Source: Rhodobacter sp. CZR27 | Lineage (GTDB): Bacteria > Pseudomonadota > Alphaproteobacteria > Rhodobacterales > Rhodobacteraceae | Length of the DNA stretch: 64,000 nt | Reading direction: 5' to 3' | NCBI RefSeq assembly: GCF_002407205.1 | Contig: NZ_CP023549.1 | Coordinates: forward strand, 661,001-725,000 | In this document: positions 1 through 7,815 of the stretch, piece by piece | Numbering within the stretch: position 1 is the stretch's first letter | Layout: every line of letters begins with the position of its first letter | Program-made: the position numbers and the translations under genes | Notes under the pieces: model-generated | Told to the model about the DNA's origin: nothing | Database searches by the model: none | What the model saw: only the letters and a program-made list of their open reading frames with translations

Positions 1-745
1 GCACGGGAAGCTGCGCGAGGCTCGGGATCCCCTCGGTCACGATATAGAAATGCTCGCAGGCGTGCAGTGGCAGCGTCACGCCGTTGCGCGCCGCAAGGTC
101 GCGTCCCCACATGCCGCCGCAGTTCACCACCAGCGTGGCGGCGATCCGGCCGCGCTGGCCCTCGGCCTCCCATTCGACGCCGGTCACCTGCCCGCGGTCG
201 GTCGTGACGCGCGTGACCTTCACCCCCTCATGGATCCGGGCGCCCCGCATCCGCGCGCCCCGGGCCAGCGCCAGAGCGATGTTGGCCGGGTCGGCCTGCC
301 CGTCACCCGGCAGGTGCACGCCGCCCACCACGTCGGAAGTCTCGAGATGCGGGTAGAGCGCCTTGATCTCGGCAGGCGACAGCGGGTTCACCTCGACCCC
401 GAAGGCCCGCGCCATCGAGGCCTGCCGCAGCAGTTCCTCCTGCCGCGCGGCCGTCAGCGCCACGGTCATCGAGCCGCGCTGGCTGAACCCGGTGGCAAGC
501 CCCGTCTCGGCCTCGAGCCGCCGGTAGAGGTCGGCCGAATACTTCGCAAGCCGCGTCATGTTCTGGCTGGCGCGGAGCTGGCCGATCAGCCCCGCCGCGT
601 GCCAGGTGGTGCCGCAGGTCAGCTGCCGGCGTTCGAGCAGCACGATGTCCGTCCAGCCCAGTTCGGCGAGATGGTAGGCGACGGAGCAGCCGGAGATGCC
701 TCCGCCGATGATGACGACGCGGGCGGATGACGGAAGATCGGGCAT
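1..745 (-). CDS. FAD-dependent amine oxidoreductase (sarcosine/dimethylglycine dehydrogenase type), 3' part missing
   Basis: This is the first 248 residues of a flavoprotein read leftwards; the gene runs off the window at position 1. The N-terminus carries a Rossmann dinucleotide-binding motif (VVIIGGGISGCSVAYHLAEL) followed by LLERRQLTCGTTWHAAGLI. That CGTTWHAAG string is typical of the DAO-fold oxidoreductases that demethylate sarcosine or dimethylglycine and usually carry a C-terminal GcvT-like domain, which would lie outside the window. ATG at 745 is chosen because the Rossmann motif starts about 10 residues in. It is divergent from the XRE-cupin regulator at 888, which is probably its regulator. 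The exact substrate cannot be told from this part. Confidence 0.85.
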   Translation of the reverse strand, partial: MPDLPSSARVVIIGGGISGCSVAYHLAELGWTDIVLLERRQLTCGTTWHAAGLIGQLRASQNMTRLAKYSADLYRRLEAETGLATGFSQRGSMTVALTAARQEELLRQASMARAFGVEVNPLSPAEIKALYPHLETSDVVGGVHLPGDGQADPANIALALARGARMRGARIHEGVKVTRVTTDRGQVTGVEWEAEGQRGRIAATLVVNCGGMWGRDLAARNGVTLPLHACEHFYIVTEGIPSLAQLPV

Positions 746-788
746 GATGCACCTGGCGACCTGGGGATGAGGCAGGGTGCGGGAGGCG

Positions 789-818
789 GAATGAAAAAGC
801 AAGGTCGGAATTTCATTC
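789..818. promoter_or_regulatory. Inverted repeat in divergent promoter region, candidate XRE operator
   Basis: GAATGAAA (789-796) and TTTCATTC (811-818) form a perfect 8-bp inverted repeat with a 14-bp spacer in the 142-bp gap between the oxidoreductase and the XRE-cupin gene. The half-site centres are 22 bp apart, about two helical turns. An autoregulatory operator for the adjacent regulator is an inference. Confidence 0.4.
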
Positions 819-887
819 TGATGGCTGTCCTGCGGCATGTCTTCACTTTCCGCCGCAGCTTCGCCTATGCTTCCCGCGGAGGAACGG

Positions 888-1442
888 ATGAGCGATCACG
901 TCGGCCGGGAGATCAGGGCGCTGCGCCGGGCGCGCGGCATGACGTTGCAGCAGATGGCGACGGCGCTTGGGCGGTCCGTGGGCTGGCTCAGCCAGATCGA
1001 GCGCGACCACGGAACGCCGTCGGTGCATGATCTCGGCCGGATCGCCGCCCTGTTCGACCTGAACATCAGCTTCTTCTTTCGCGCGTCGCGGCAGGATCCC
1101 GGCGAGCATGGCCGGATCGTCCGCGCCGCGCATCGAAGCCGCATCGGCTCTCCCTGCAGCGGCCTCACCGAGGAGCTTCTGTCCCCTGGCCTGACCGGCG
1201 CGTTCGAGATGATCCGGTCAGTCTTTGCTCCGCACTCGAAAAGCGAAGGCTTGCGCCGGCGGCGCGACAAGGAGGATGGCGGGGTGCTGGTCTCGGGGCG
1301 CCTGATCCTGCGCATCGGCAGCCTGACCGCCGAACTGTCCCCCGGCGACAGCTTCCAGTTCACGGACGAGGACTATGCCTGGGAGAATCCCGGCGACGAA
1401 CCGGCCGAGGTGATCTGGATCGTGTCGCCGCCGATCTACTAG
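888..1442 (+). CDS. XRE-family transcriptional regulator with C-terminal cupin domain
   Basis: 184-residue regulator. Residues about 5-60 form an HTH_3 domain (EIRALRRARGMTLQQMATAL, then SVGWLSQIERDHGTPSVHDL). The last 70 residues are a small cupin (GGVLVSGRLILRIGSLTAELSPGDSFQF... ENPGDEPAEVIWIVSPPIY) that would bind a small ligand. This layout is common in regulators beside sarcosine/dimethylglycine dehydrogenases and glutamine synthetase-like genes in Rhodobacterales. The start at 888 is preferred over 837 because a strong GGAGGA (878-883) sits 4 nt upstream. Divergent orientation suggests control of the oxidoreductase at 745. Confidence 0.88.
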   Translation: MSDHVGREIRALRRARGMTLQQMATALGRSVGWLSQIERDHGTPSVHDLGRIAALFDLNISFFFRASRQDPGEHGRIVRAAHRSRIGSPCSGLTEELLSPGLTGAFEMIRSVFAPHSKSEGLRRRRDKEDGGVLVSGRLILRIGSLTAELSPGDSFQFTDEDYAWENPGDEPAEVIWIVSPPIY

Positions 1443-1775
1443 GCACCATGCCCGGTCCCGGACCCGCTACGGGCGGGCATCGTCGCGACCGCAGGGTCGG
1501 TGCTGCCCGGCAGCGGACCCGCGCCTGCGTTCCGAACATCGATCATCTACCCGCGGGGTCGCGGGGCGCAGCATGAACCGCCGCTCCGGCGGGCACCGGC
1601 AGGCGTTGTCGCCCATTGCATCGGCAACTTCCGCGGCTGGCCGTTCGTGCCGCTTGACGCATCTGCGACGAGGGGTCAGCATGATCTCAAATAGCCGGCT
1701 GGTGCCGGCACGGCATTCGCGCCCCGCACCCGGCTGGAACTCCACCCGGGGCGGGGCTTTTCTGTATTGGACCCC
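1443..1775 (+). promoter_or_regulatory. Leader region of the amiC operon without a gene
   Basis: 333 bp with no credible coding sequence. A weak hairpin (ATGCCCG 1448-1454 with CGGGCAT 1474-1480) follows the XRE gene. A possible -35 (TTGACG, 1654-1659) precedes a 6-bp stem with tetraloop (GCCGGC 1694-1699 with GCCGGC 1704-1709), and then the strong terminator hairpin described separately. The order hairpin, terminator, amiC-amiR suggests an attenuated leader. Promoter placement is uncertain. Confidence 0.4.
1721..1763 (+). terminator. Intrinsic terminator/attenuator immediately upstream of amiC
   Basis: GCCCCGCACCCGG (1721-1733) pairs with CCGGGGCGGGGC (1746-1757): 12 base pairs with one bulged A and a 12-nt loop. 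It is followed at once by TTTTCTG. The amiC ATG comes only 18 bp later, so this terminator would stop transcription before the operon unless it is relieved. AmiR, encoded second in the operon, has the ANTAR RNA-binding domain known to antiterminate such leaders. The hairpin is seen directly; its role as attenuator is inferred. Confidence 0.65.
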
Positions 1776-2837
1776 ATGACGCGACGGATCGACATCGGCC
1801 TGCTCTACTCGCGTTCAGGCAGCTACGCGCTGATCTCCGAGGCCTGCCGCACGGGCGCGCTCGCCGCCATTGCCGAGGTCAACGAGGACCCCCGCGACCT
1901 GGTGCTGGTGCCGGTCGAGCGGGACCCGGGCGGCAACATCGACCTCTACGCCCCGCTCTGCGAGGATCTGCTGGCGCAGCAGGGCCTGCGGCACGTCATC
2001 GGCTGCGTCACTTCCTGGAGCCGGAAGGAGGTGATCCCCACGCTGGAGAAGGCCGGCGGGACGCTCTGGTATGCCGTGCCCTACGAGGGGTTCGAGGCCT
2101 CGGACCACGTCGTCTACACCCATGCCTGCCCGAACCAGCACCTGCTGCCGCTGCTGGACTGGGCGCTGCCGGCCTTCGGGCGCCGGGGCTACCTGACGGG
2201 ATCGAACTACATCTGGGGCTGGGAGATGAACCGCCTGGCGCGCGAACGGATCGTCGCGGCGGGCGGCGCCGTGCTGGGCGAGCGTTACCTGCCCATCGGC
2301 TCGGCCGAGGTCGGGCGGATGATCGAGGAGATCCGCGCCACCGCCCCCGACTTCATCCTGAACTCGCTGATCGGGCCGTCGTCCTACGCCTTCCTCGCCG
2401 CCTACCGGGCACTCGGCGAGCAGGACGCGCGCTTCCGCCCCGACCGCTGCCCGGTCATGTCCTGCAACCTGACCGAATGCGAACTGCCGGCCATCGGTGC
2501 GGCGGCCGAGGGGCTGATCGCCGCCGGCCCCTATTTCCGCGGCGAGGGGCGCTTCGGCAGCTCGCACGAGGCGGCGGCCCATGCGGCGGTGATGGAACTG
2601 GCGCGGCTGCTTACCGGCCGGCCGGGGGCCGAGCGGCTGGCGCTGCCGGCGCTGCTGGAAGGTGCCGCGCCCGGCATCGTCGATCCGCAGACGCATCACA
2701 CCGCACTGCCGGTGTTGATCGCGCAGGTCGAGGCGGGGCGCTTCGCGGTGCGCGAGCGCCTCGCGCCGAGGCCGGGCGACCCCTACCTGACCCACCCCGC
2801 GCCGCCGCGCCCGGCCTCGCTTCGGGTGGTGTCATGA
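1776..2837 (+). CDS. amiC: AmiC-like amide-binding sensor (periplasmic-binding-protein fold)
   Basis: 353 residues with no signal peptide, as expected for AmiC, the cytoplasmic ligand sensor that in Pseudomonas sequesters AmiR until an amide binds. The fold is type I periplasmic binding protein (IDIGLLYSRSGSYALISEACRTGA at the N-terminus, then IGCVTSWSRKEVIPTLEKAGGTLWYAVPYEGFE and GSNYIWGWEMNR). The alternative is a urea/branched-chain amino acid binding protein, but the lack of a leader and the overlap with amiR argue for AmiC. ATG 1776 is chosen over TTG 1767. There is no clear Shine-Dalgarno because the terminator stem occupies that place. Confidence 0.85.
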   Translation: MTRRIDIGLLYSRSGSYALISEACRTGALAAIAEVNEDPRDLVLVPVERDPGGNIDLYAPLCEDLLAQQGLRHVIGCVTSWSRKEVIPTLEKAGGTLWYAVPYEGFEASDHVVYTHACPNQHLLPLLDWALPAFGRRGYLTGSNYIWGWEMNRLARERIVAAGGAVLGERYLPIGSAEVGRMIEEIRATAPDFILNSLIGPSSYAFLAAYRALGEQDARFRPDRCPVMSCNLTECELPAIGAAAEGLIAAGPYFRGEGRFGSSHEAAAHAAVMELARLLTGRPGAERLALPALLEGAAPGIVDPQTHHTALPVLIAQVEAGRFAVRERLAPRPGDPYLTHPAPPRPASLRVVS

Positions 2838-3433
2838 GGCGTGGCGTCCGCATCCAGAACCTCGGCGGGGCGCGGGCGGTGATCCTGCACCGGCCGCATC
2901 CGGTGGTGCAGGCGCTGACGCGGCAACTGGCGGCCATCGGGCTTCAGGTGTCCTCGTGCTGGCCCGAGCTGGAGCCGGGGGCGCTGGCGGCCGATTTCGT
3001 GTTCTTCGATGCTGACATGGGCCATGACGGGCAGTTCCCATGGAAGGCGGGCGAGCCGCCGATGCCGATGATCGCGCTGATCGGCTCCGAGGCGCCGGGC
3101 CGGATCGAATGGAGCCTTCAGGCCGGGGCGCATGCGCAGCTTCTCAAGCCGATCGGCGACAGCGGGGCCTATTCGGCGCTGCTGATCGCGCGCTCGGCCT
3201 TCGACGCGCACCGGGCGCTGTCGGCCGAGATCGCGGACCTGCGCCAGCGGATCGAGGCGCGGCAGACCGTGGTGCAGGCGGTGGCGCGGCTGGCCGCACG
3301 GGGTAAGGACGAAAGCGCCGCCTATGCCCAGCTGCGCCAGCTGGCCATGGCCTGGCGCATCAGCATGGAGGAGGCCGCCCGCCGCATCGTGGCGAGCCGG
3401 GAGGGACCGGATGACCGACGCGACCACCGTTGA
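2834..3433 (+). CDS. amiR: AmiR-like ANTAR-domain transcription antiterminator
   Basis: 199 residues. The N-terminal half is a degenerate receiver-like domain (AVILHRPHPVVQALTRQLAAIGLQVSSCWPE... DFVFFDADMG). A coiled coil follows (ALSAEIADLRQRIEARQTVVQAVARLAARG), and the C-terminus is a three-helix ANTAR domain (ESAAYAQLRQLAMAWRISMEEAARRIV). AmiR binds nascent leader RNA and prevents termination when released from AmiC. Its ATG overlaps the amiC stop (ATGA), indicating translational coupling and matched stoichiometry. The likely target is the hairpin at 1721-1757 upstream of its own operon. Confidence 0.85.
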   Translation: MRRGVRIQNLGGARAVILHRPHPVVQALTRQLAAIGLQVSSCWPELEPGALAADFVFFDADMGHDGQFPWKAGEPPMPMIALIGSEAPGRIEWSLQAGAHAQLLKPIGDSGAYSALLIARSAFDAHRALSAEIADLRQRIEARQTVVQAVARLAARGKDESAAYAQLRQLAMAWRISMEEAARRIVASREGPDDRRDHR

Positions 3434-4292
3434 GCGCGCCGAGAAGGGGGCGCTGCGCCGGCTGGCGGAACGGCCGCTCGCGCTGTTCGGGCTGGTGCTG
3501 ATCGTGCTGGTGGTGGGCGGCGCGCTGCTCGCCCCCTGGATCGCACCCTACGACCCGAACGAGCAGCATTTCGACGGCCTGACGATCGAGGGCGCGCCCC
3601 TGCCGCCCGGTGGCGCCTTCCTGCTGGGCACCGACCTTCTCGGCCGCGACCTGCTTTCGCGCATCCTTTACGGGGCCCGGACCTCGCTGGTGATCGGGGT
3701 GGCCGCGAACGGGCTGGCGCTGGCGATCGGGACGCTCGTCGGCCTTGTCGCGGGCTATTTCCGCGGCTGGATCGGGTCGGTCCTCATGCGCTTCACCGAC
3801 CTGATGATGGCCTTTCCGGCGCTGCTGCTGGCGATCTGCCTCGCCGCGATCTTCCAGCCCTCGCTCTGGATCGTCGCCATGGTGATCGCCTTCGTGAACT
3901 GGGTGCAGACGGCGCGGGTGATCTATGCCGAGACCTCGGCCCTGACCGAGCGCGAATTCATCGCGGCCGAGCGCACGCTGGGCGCGGGCACGGGGCGGAT
4001 CCTCTTCCGCCACATCCTGCCGCACCTGCTGCCCACCATCATCGTCTGGGGCACGCTGGGCATCTCGACCACCGTCCTGCTCGAGGCCACGCTGTCCTAC
4101 CTCGGCGTGGGCGTCCAGCCCCCCACGCCCAGCTGGGGCAACATCATCTTCGAGAACCAGACCTATTTCCAGTCCGCGCCCTGGCTCGTGTTCATCCCCG
4201 GCACCGCGATCCTCTTGCTGGCCATGGCCTTCAACCTGGTGGGCGATGCATTGCGCGACGTGCTGGACCCCACCCAGCGGGGGAGGGACTGA
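3411..4292 (+). CDS. Dipeptide/oligopeptide-type ABC transporter permease (DppC family), system 1
   Basis: 293-residue inner-membrane permease. An N-terminal membrane segment (LALFGLVLIVLVVGGALLAP) is followed by the DppC-type motif PPGGAFLLGTDLLGRDLLSR and the cytoplasmic EAA loop (AAERTLGAGTGRILFRHILP) that contacts the ATPase. The start is ATG 3411 behind GGGAGGGA, overlapping the end of amiR by 23 bp. Unusually, DppC precedes DppB here, whereas the second transporter in this window has the reverse order. It pairs with the permease at 4292, the binding protein at 5232 and the fused ATPase at 7812. Confidence 0.93.
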   Translation: MTDATTVERAEKGALRRLAERPLALFGLVLIVLVVGGALLAPWIAPYDPNEQHFDGLTIEGAPLPPGGAFLLGTDLLGRDLLSRILYGARTSLVIGVAANGLALAIGTLVGLVAGYFRGWIGSVLMRFTDLMMAFPALLLAICLAAIFQPSLWIVAMVIAFVNWVQTARVIYAETSALTEREFIAAERTLGAGTGRILFRHILPHLLPTIIVWGTLGISTTVLLEATLSYLGVGVQPPTPSWGNIIFENQTYFQSAPWLVFIPGTAILLLAMAFNLVGDALRDVLDPTQRGRD

Positions 4293-5212
4293 TGCCCGTC
4301 TACCTCGCCCGCCGCCTCGTGCAGTCGGCGCTGATCCTGCTCGGGATCAGTTTCGTGACCTTCGTGCTGCTCTATGTGCTGCCGGCCGATCCGGTGCGCC
4401 AGATCGCCGGTCGCTCGGCCACGCCGCAGGTGGTCGAGAACATCCGCCGCCAGCTGGGCCTCGACCAGCCGTTCATCGTGCAATACGGCCGCTATCTCTG
4501 GGGGCTCCTGCAGGGCGACTTCGGCCGCAGCTACCTGCAGAAGACCGACGTGGCCACGCTGATTGCGGCGCGCCTGCCCGCGACGCTCCAGCTGATGGCC
4601 GGGGCGATCCTGTGCGAGCTGGTGCTGGGCCTGACCATGGGGATCCTGGCCGCGCTGCGCCGGGGGCGCGCGCTCGACCAGGGGCTGATGATCGTCTCGT
4701 TCGTGGCCGTCTCGGCGCCGCAGTTCGTGGTCAGCCTGCTGCTTCTGTATGTCTTCGCGGTGAAGCTTGGCTGGTTCCCGATCGGCGGCTACGGCACCTT
4801 CGCGCATCTCGTGCTGCCGGCCGTGACGCTCGGCATCCTCGGCTCGGGCTGGTACAGCCGGATGATGCGATCGAGCATGATCGACGTGCTGCGGCAGGAC
4901 TACATCCGCACCGCCCGTGCCAAGGGGCTGACGCGAGCGCGGGTCGTGCTGCGTCACGCGCTGCCGAACGCCGTCCTGCCGATCATCGCCATGATCGGGA
5001 TCGACATCGGCGTGTTCATGGGCGGCATCGTCGTGGTGGAAAGCGTCTTCGGCTGGCCCGGCATCGGGCAGCTGGCCTGGCAGGCGATCCAGCGCATCGA
5101 CATCCCGATCATCATGGGCGTCACGCTGGTCTCGGCCTGCGCCATCGTGCTGGGCAACCTTCTGGCCGATATCGTGGCCCCGTTCATCGACCCGAGAATA
5201 AGACTGAAATAA
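4292..5212 (+). CDS. Dipeptide/oligopeptide-type ABC transporter permease (DppB family), system 1
   Basis: 306-residue permease of the DppB/GsiC family. It begins with the first membrane segment (LVQSALILLGISFVTFVLLYVLPADPVR), followed by the family signature IRRQLGLDQPFIVQYGRYLWGLLQGDFGRS. The EAA loop (TARAKGLTRARVVLRHALPN) is intact. The start overlaps the preceding stop by one base (TGATG). It forms the transmembrane pore with the DppC partner and probably imports short peptides or amides for the co-encoded amidase. Confidence 0.93.
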   Translation: MPVYLARRLVQSALILLGISFVTFVLLYVLPADPVRQIAGRSATPQVVENIRRQLGLDQPFIVQYGRYLWGLLQGDFGRSYLQKTDVATLIAARLPATLQLMAGAILCELVLGLTMGILAALRRGRALDQGLMIVSFVAVSAPQFVVSLLLLYVFAVKLGWFPIGGYGTFAHLVLPAVTLGILGSGWYSRMMRSSMIDVLRQDYIRTARAKGLTRARVVLRHALPNAVLPIIAMIGIDIGVFMGGIVVVESVFGWPGIGQLAWQAIQRIDIPIIMGVTLVSACAIVLGNLLADIVAPFIDPRIRLK

Positions 5213-5231
5213 GAACCGACAGGAGAGTGGA

Positions 5232-6851
5232 ATGAAGAAACTTCTGGCCTCGACCGCGCTGATGCTGGCCCTCGCCCTGCCCGCCGCCGCGCAGGAATAT
5301 ACTCCCGATCCAAACGCGAAGCCGGGCGGGACGATCACCATCACCTACAAGGACGATGTGGCGACGCTCGATCCCGCCATCGGCTATGACTGGCAGAACT
5401 GGTCGATGATCAAGTCGCTCTTCGACGGGCTGATGGACTACGTGCCCGGGACGACCGAATTGCGCCCGGGCCTTGCCGAGAGCTACGATATTTCCGAGGA
5501 CGGGCTGACCTATACCTTCAAGCTGCGCCCGGGCGTGAAATTCCACAACGGCCGCGAGATGGTGGCCGAGGATGTGAAATACTCGCTCGACCGCGTGACG
5601 CTGCCCGCTACCCAGTCGCCGGGCGCCGGCTTCTTCGGGTCGATCAAGGGCTTCGAGGCGATGGCCGCCGGCTCCGCCACCACGCTCGAGGGCGTGACGG
5701 TCGTCGATCCCGCGACGGTCAGGATCGAACTCTCGCGCCCCGACGCGACTTTCCTGCATGTCATGGCGCTGAACTTCGCCTCGGTCGTGCCGAAGGAGGC
5801 GGTCGAGGCCGCGGGCGCCGACTTCGGCAAGCAGCCGGTCGGGACGGGCGCCTTCAGGCTTGCGGAATGGACGCTCGGCCAGCGGCTCGTGTTCGAGAAG
5901 AACGCCGACTACTGGCGCGAGGGCGTGCCCTATCTTGACGGCGTGGTGTTCGAGGTGGGGCAGGAGCCGATCGTGGCGCTGCTGCGGCTGCAGAACGGCG
6001 AGGTGGACGTGCCCGGCGACGGCATTCCGCCCGCGAAGTTCACCGAAGTCATGGCCGACCCGGCGCAGGCCGCGCGCGTGGTCGAGGGCGGCCAGCTCCA
6101 CACCGGCTACATCACGCTGAACGTGACCCAGCCGCCCTTCGACAACGTGAAGGTGCGCCAGGCGGTCAACATGGCGATCAACAAGGAGCGGATCACCCAG
6201 ATCATCAACGGCCGCGCGGTGCCGGCGACCCAGCCGCTGCCGCCCTCGATGCCCGGCCATGCCAAGGACTATGCCGGCTATCCGCATGACGTGGAGAAGG
6301 CCAAGGCGCTGCTGGCCGAGGCGGGCTTCGCCGATGGCTTCGAGACCGAGCTTTACGTGATGAACACCGACCCCAACCCGCGCATTGCGCAGGCGATCCA
6401 GCAGGACCTGTCGCGGATCGGCATCCGGGCCGCGATCCAGAGCCTTGCACAGGCCAACGTGATCGAGGCCGGCGGCAACGGCTCGGCGCCGATGGTCTGG
6501 TCGGGCGGCATGGCCTGGATCGCGGACTTCCCCGATCCGTCGAACTTCTGGGGGCCGATCCTCGGCTGCGCCGGCGCGGGCGAGGGCGGCTGGAACTGGT
6601 CGAAGTTCTGCGACAAGGAACTGGACGCGCTTGCGACCGAGGCCGACAGCTTCCGGGACCCCGCCGATCCGGCGCGGCTGGCCAAGTGGTCGGAAGTCTA
6701 TGTCAAGGCGATGGAGCAGGCGCCCTGGGTGCCGGTCTTCAACGAGCAGCGTTACACGATGAAGTCGGCGCGGATGGGCGGCGAGGACGCGCTTTACGTC
6801 GATCCGGTCTCGATTCCCGTCAACTACGACTACGTCTACGTGACCGAGTGA
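5232..6851 (+). CDS. ABC transporter substrate-binding protein, family 5 (peptide/opine type), system 1
   Basis: 539 residues with a clear Sec signal peptide (MKKLLASTALMLALALPAAAQ, cleavage expected after AAA/AQ). The rest is an SBP_bac_5 fold: TLDPAIGYDWQNWSMIKSLFDGL, the ESYDISEDGLTYTFKLRPGVKFHNG motif, and VRQAVNMAINKERI. A Shine-Dalgarno (AGGAGAG) sits 7 bp before ATG. It is the periplasmic receptor of system 1. Peptides, amides or opines are plausible ligands given amiCR upstream and the amidase 4 bp downstream. Confidence 0.93.
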   Translation: MKKLLASTALMLALALPAAAQEYTPDPNAKPGGTITITYKDDVATLDPAIGYDWQNWSMIKSLFDGLMDYVPGTTELRPGLAESYDISEDGLTYTFKLRPGVKFHNGREMVAEDVKYSLDRVTLPATQSPGAGFFGSIKGFEAMAAGSATTLEGVTVVDPATVRIELSRPDATFLHVMALNFASVVPKEAVEAAGADFGKQPVGTGAFRLAEWTLGQRLVFEKNADYWREGVPYLDGVVFEVGQEPIVALLRLQNGEVDVPGDGIPPAKFTEVMADPAQAARVVEGGQLHTGYITLNVTQPPFDNVKVRQAVNMAINKERITQIINGRAVPATQPLPPSMPGHAKDYAGYPHDVEKAKALLAEAGFADGFETELYVMNTDPNPRIAQAIQQDLSRIGIRAAIQSLAQANVIEAGGNGSAPMVWSGGMAWIADFPDPSNFWGPILGCAGAGEGGWNWSKFCDKELDALATEADSFRDPADPARLAKWSEVYVKAMEQAPWVPVFNEQRYTMKSARMGGEDALYVDPVSIPVNYDYVYVTE

Positions 6852-6855
6852 TCCC

Positions 6856-7815
6856 ATGTGCAAGGACTGCAACTACACGATCCACGGCGCGCAGAGCCAT
6901 TTCGGCTGGGACAACGCGCTCGCCCCGGCCGAGCGCGTGGCCCCCGGATCGACGATCCTGTTCCACTGCCGCGATTCCTCGGCGGGCCAGCTTGGCCCGT
7001 CGTCCACGGTGGCCGACGTGCTGGCGCTGGACTTCGGCCGGGTGAACCCGGTCTCGGGGCCGATCTACGTCGAAGGCGCGGAACCCGGCGATGCGCTGAA
7101 GGTCACGATCGAGAGCTTCACGCCACAGGTGCAGGACGGCTCTGGCTGGGGCTGGACGGCGAACATTCCTGGCTTCGGCCTGCTTGCCGACCAGTTCACC
7201 GAGGCCGCGCTGCACATCTGGAAATATGATGCGACGAGCCTCGCCCCGGCGCTCTGGGGGCGCGAGGGGCGGGTGCCGCTGAAGCCCTTCGCGGGCACCA
7301 TCGGCCTTGCGCCCTCCGAACCGGGGCCGCATTCGGTGGTGCCGCCGCGGCGGGTGGGCGGCAATCTCGACATTCGCGACCTTGCCGCGGGCACCACGCT
7401 CTACCTGCCGGTCGAGGTGGCGGGAGGGCTCTTCAGCGTGGGCGACACCCACGCCGCGCAGGGCGACGGCGAGGTTTGCGGCACGGCGATCGAAAGCCCG
7501 ATGGATGTGGTGCTGACGCTGGATCTGGTGAAGGGCGCAAACCTGAAGATGCCGCGCTTCACCACGCCGGGGCCGGTCACGCGGCATCTGGACGGCAAGG
7601 GCTACGAGGTGACCACCGGCATCGGCCCCGACCTGATGACGGCGGCGCGCGATGCGGTGTCGGGGATGATCGACCTGCTCTGCGCCGCGCGCGGCATGGC
7701 GCCGGTCGAGGCCTACATGCTGGCCTCGACCTGTGGCGACCTCAGGATCTCCGAGATCGTGGACATGCCGAACTGGGTCGTCAGCTTCTACTTCCCGCGC
7801 GCCGTCTTCGAATGA
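6856..7815 (+). CDS. Acetamidase/formamidase family protein
   Basis: 319 residues of the FmdA/AmdA family, which hydrolyses short amides to carboxylate and ammonia. Visible family features include VAPGSTILFHCRDSSAGQLGP near residue 30, GRVNPVSGPIYVEGAEPGDALKV, the GFGLL turn, and FSVGDTHAAQGDGEVCGTAIE, the metal-binding/active-site segment of the family. The N-terminal MCKDCNYTIHGAQSHFGWDN suits a cytosolic enzyme. It lies between the binding protein and the ATPase of the same operon, so the transported substrate is probably an amide. It replaces the nitrilase-type AmiE normally linked to AmiC/AmiR. Confidence 0.88.
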   Translation: MCKDCNYTIHGAQSHFGWDNALAPAERVAPGSTILFHCRDSSAGQLGPSSTVADVLALDFGRVNPVSGPIYVEGAEPGDALKVTIESFTPQVQDGSGWGWTANIPGFGLLADQFTEAALHIWKYDATSLAPALWGREGRVPLKPFAGTIGLAPSEPGPHSVVPPRRVGGNLDIRDLAAGTTLYLPVEVAGGLFSVGDTHAAQGDGEVCGTAIESPMDVVLTLDLVKGANLKMPRFTTPGPVTRHLDGKGYEVTTGIGPDLMTAARDAVSGMIDLLCAARGMAPVEAYMLASTCGDLRISEIVDMPNWVVSFYFPRAVFE

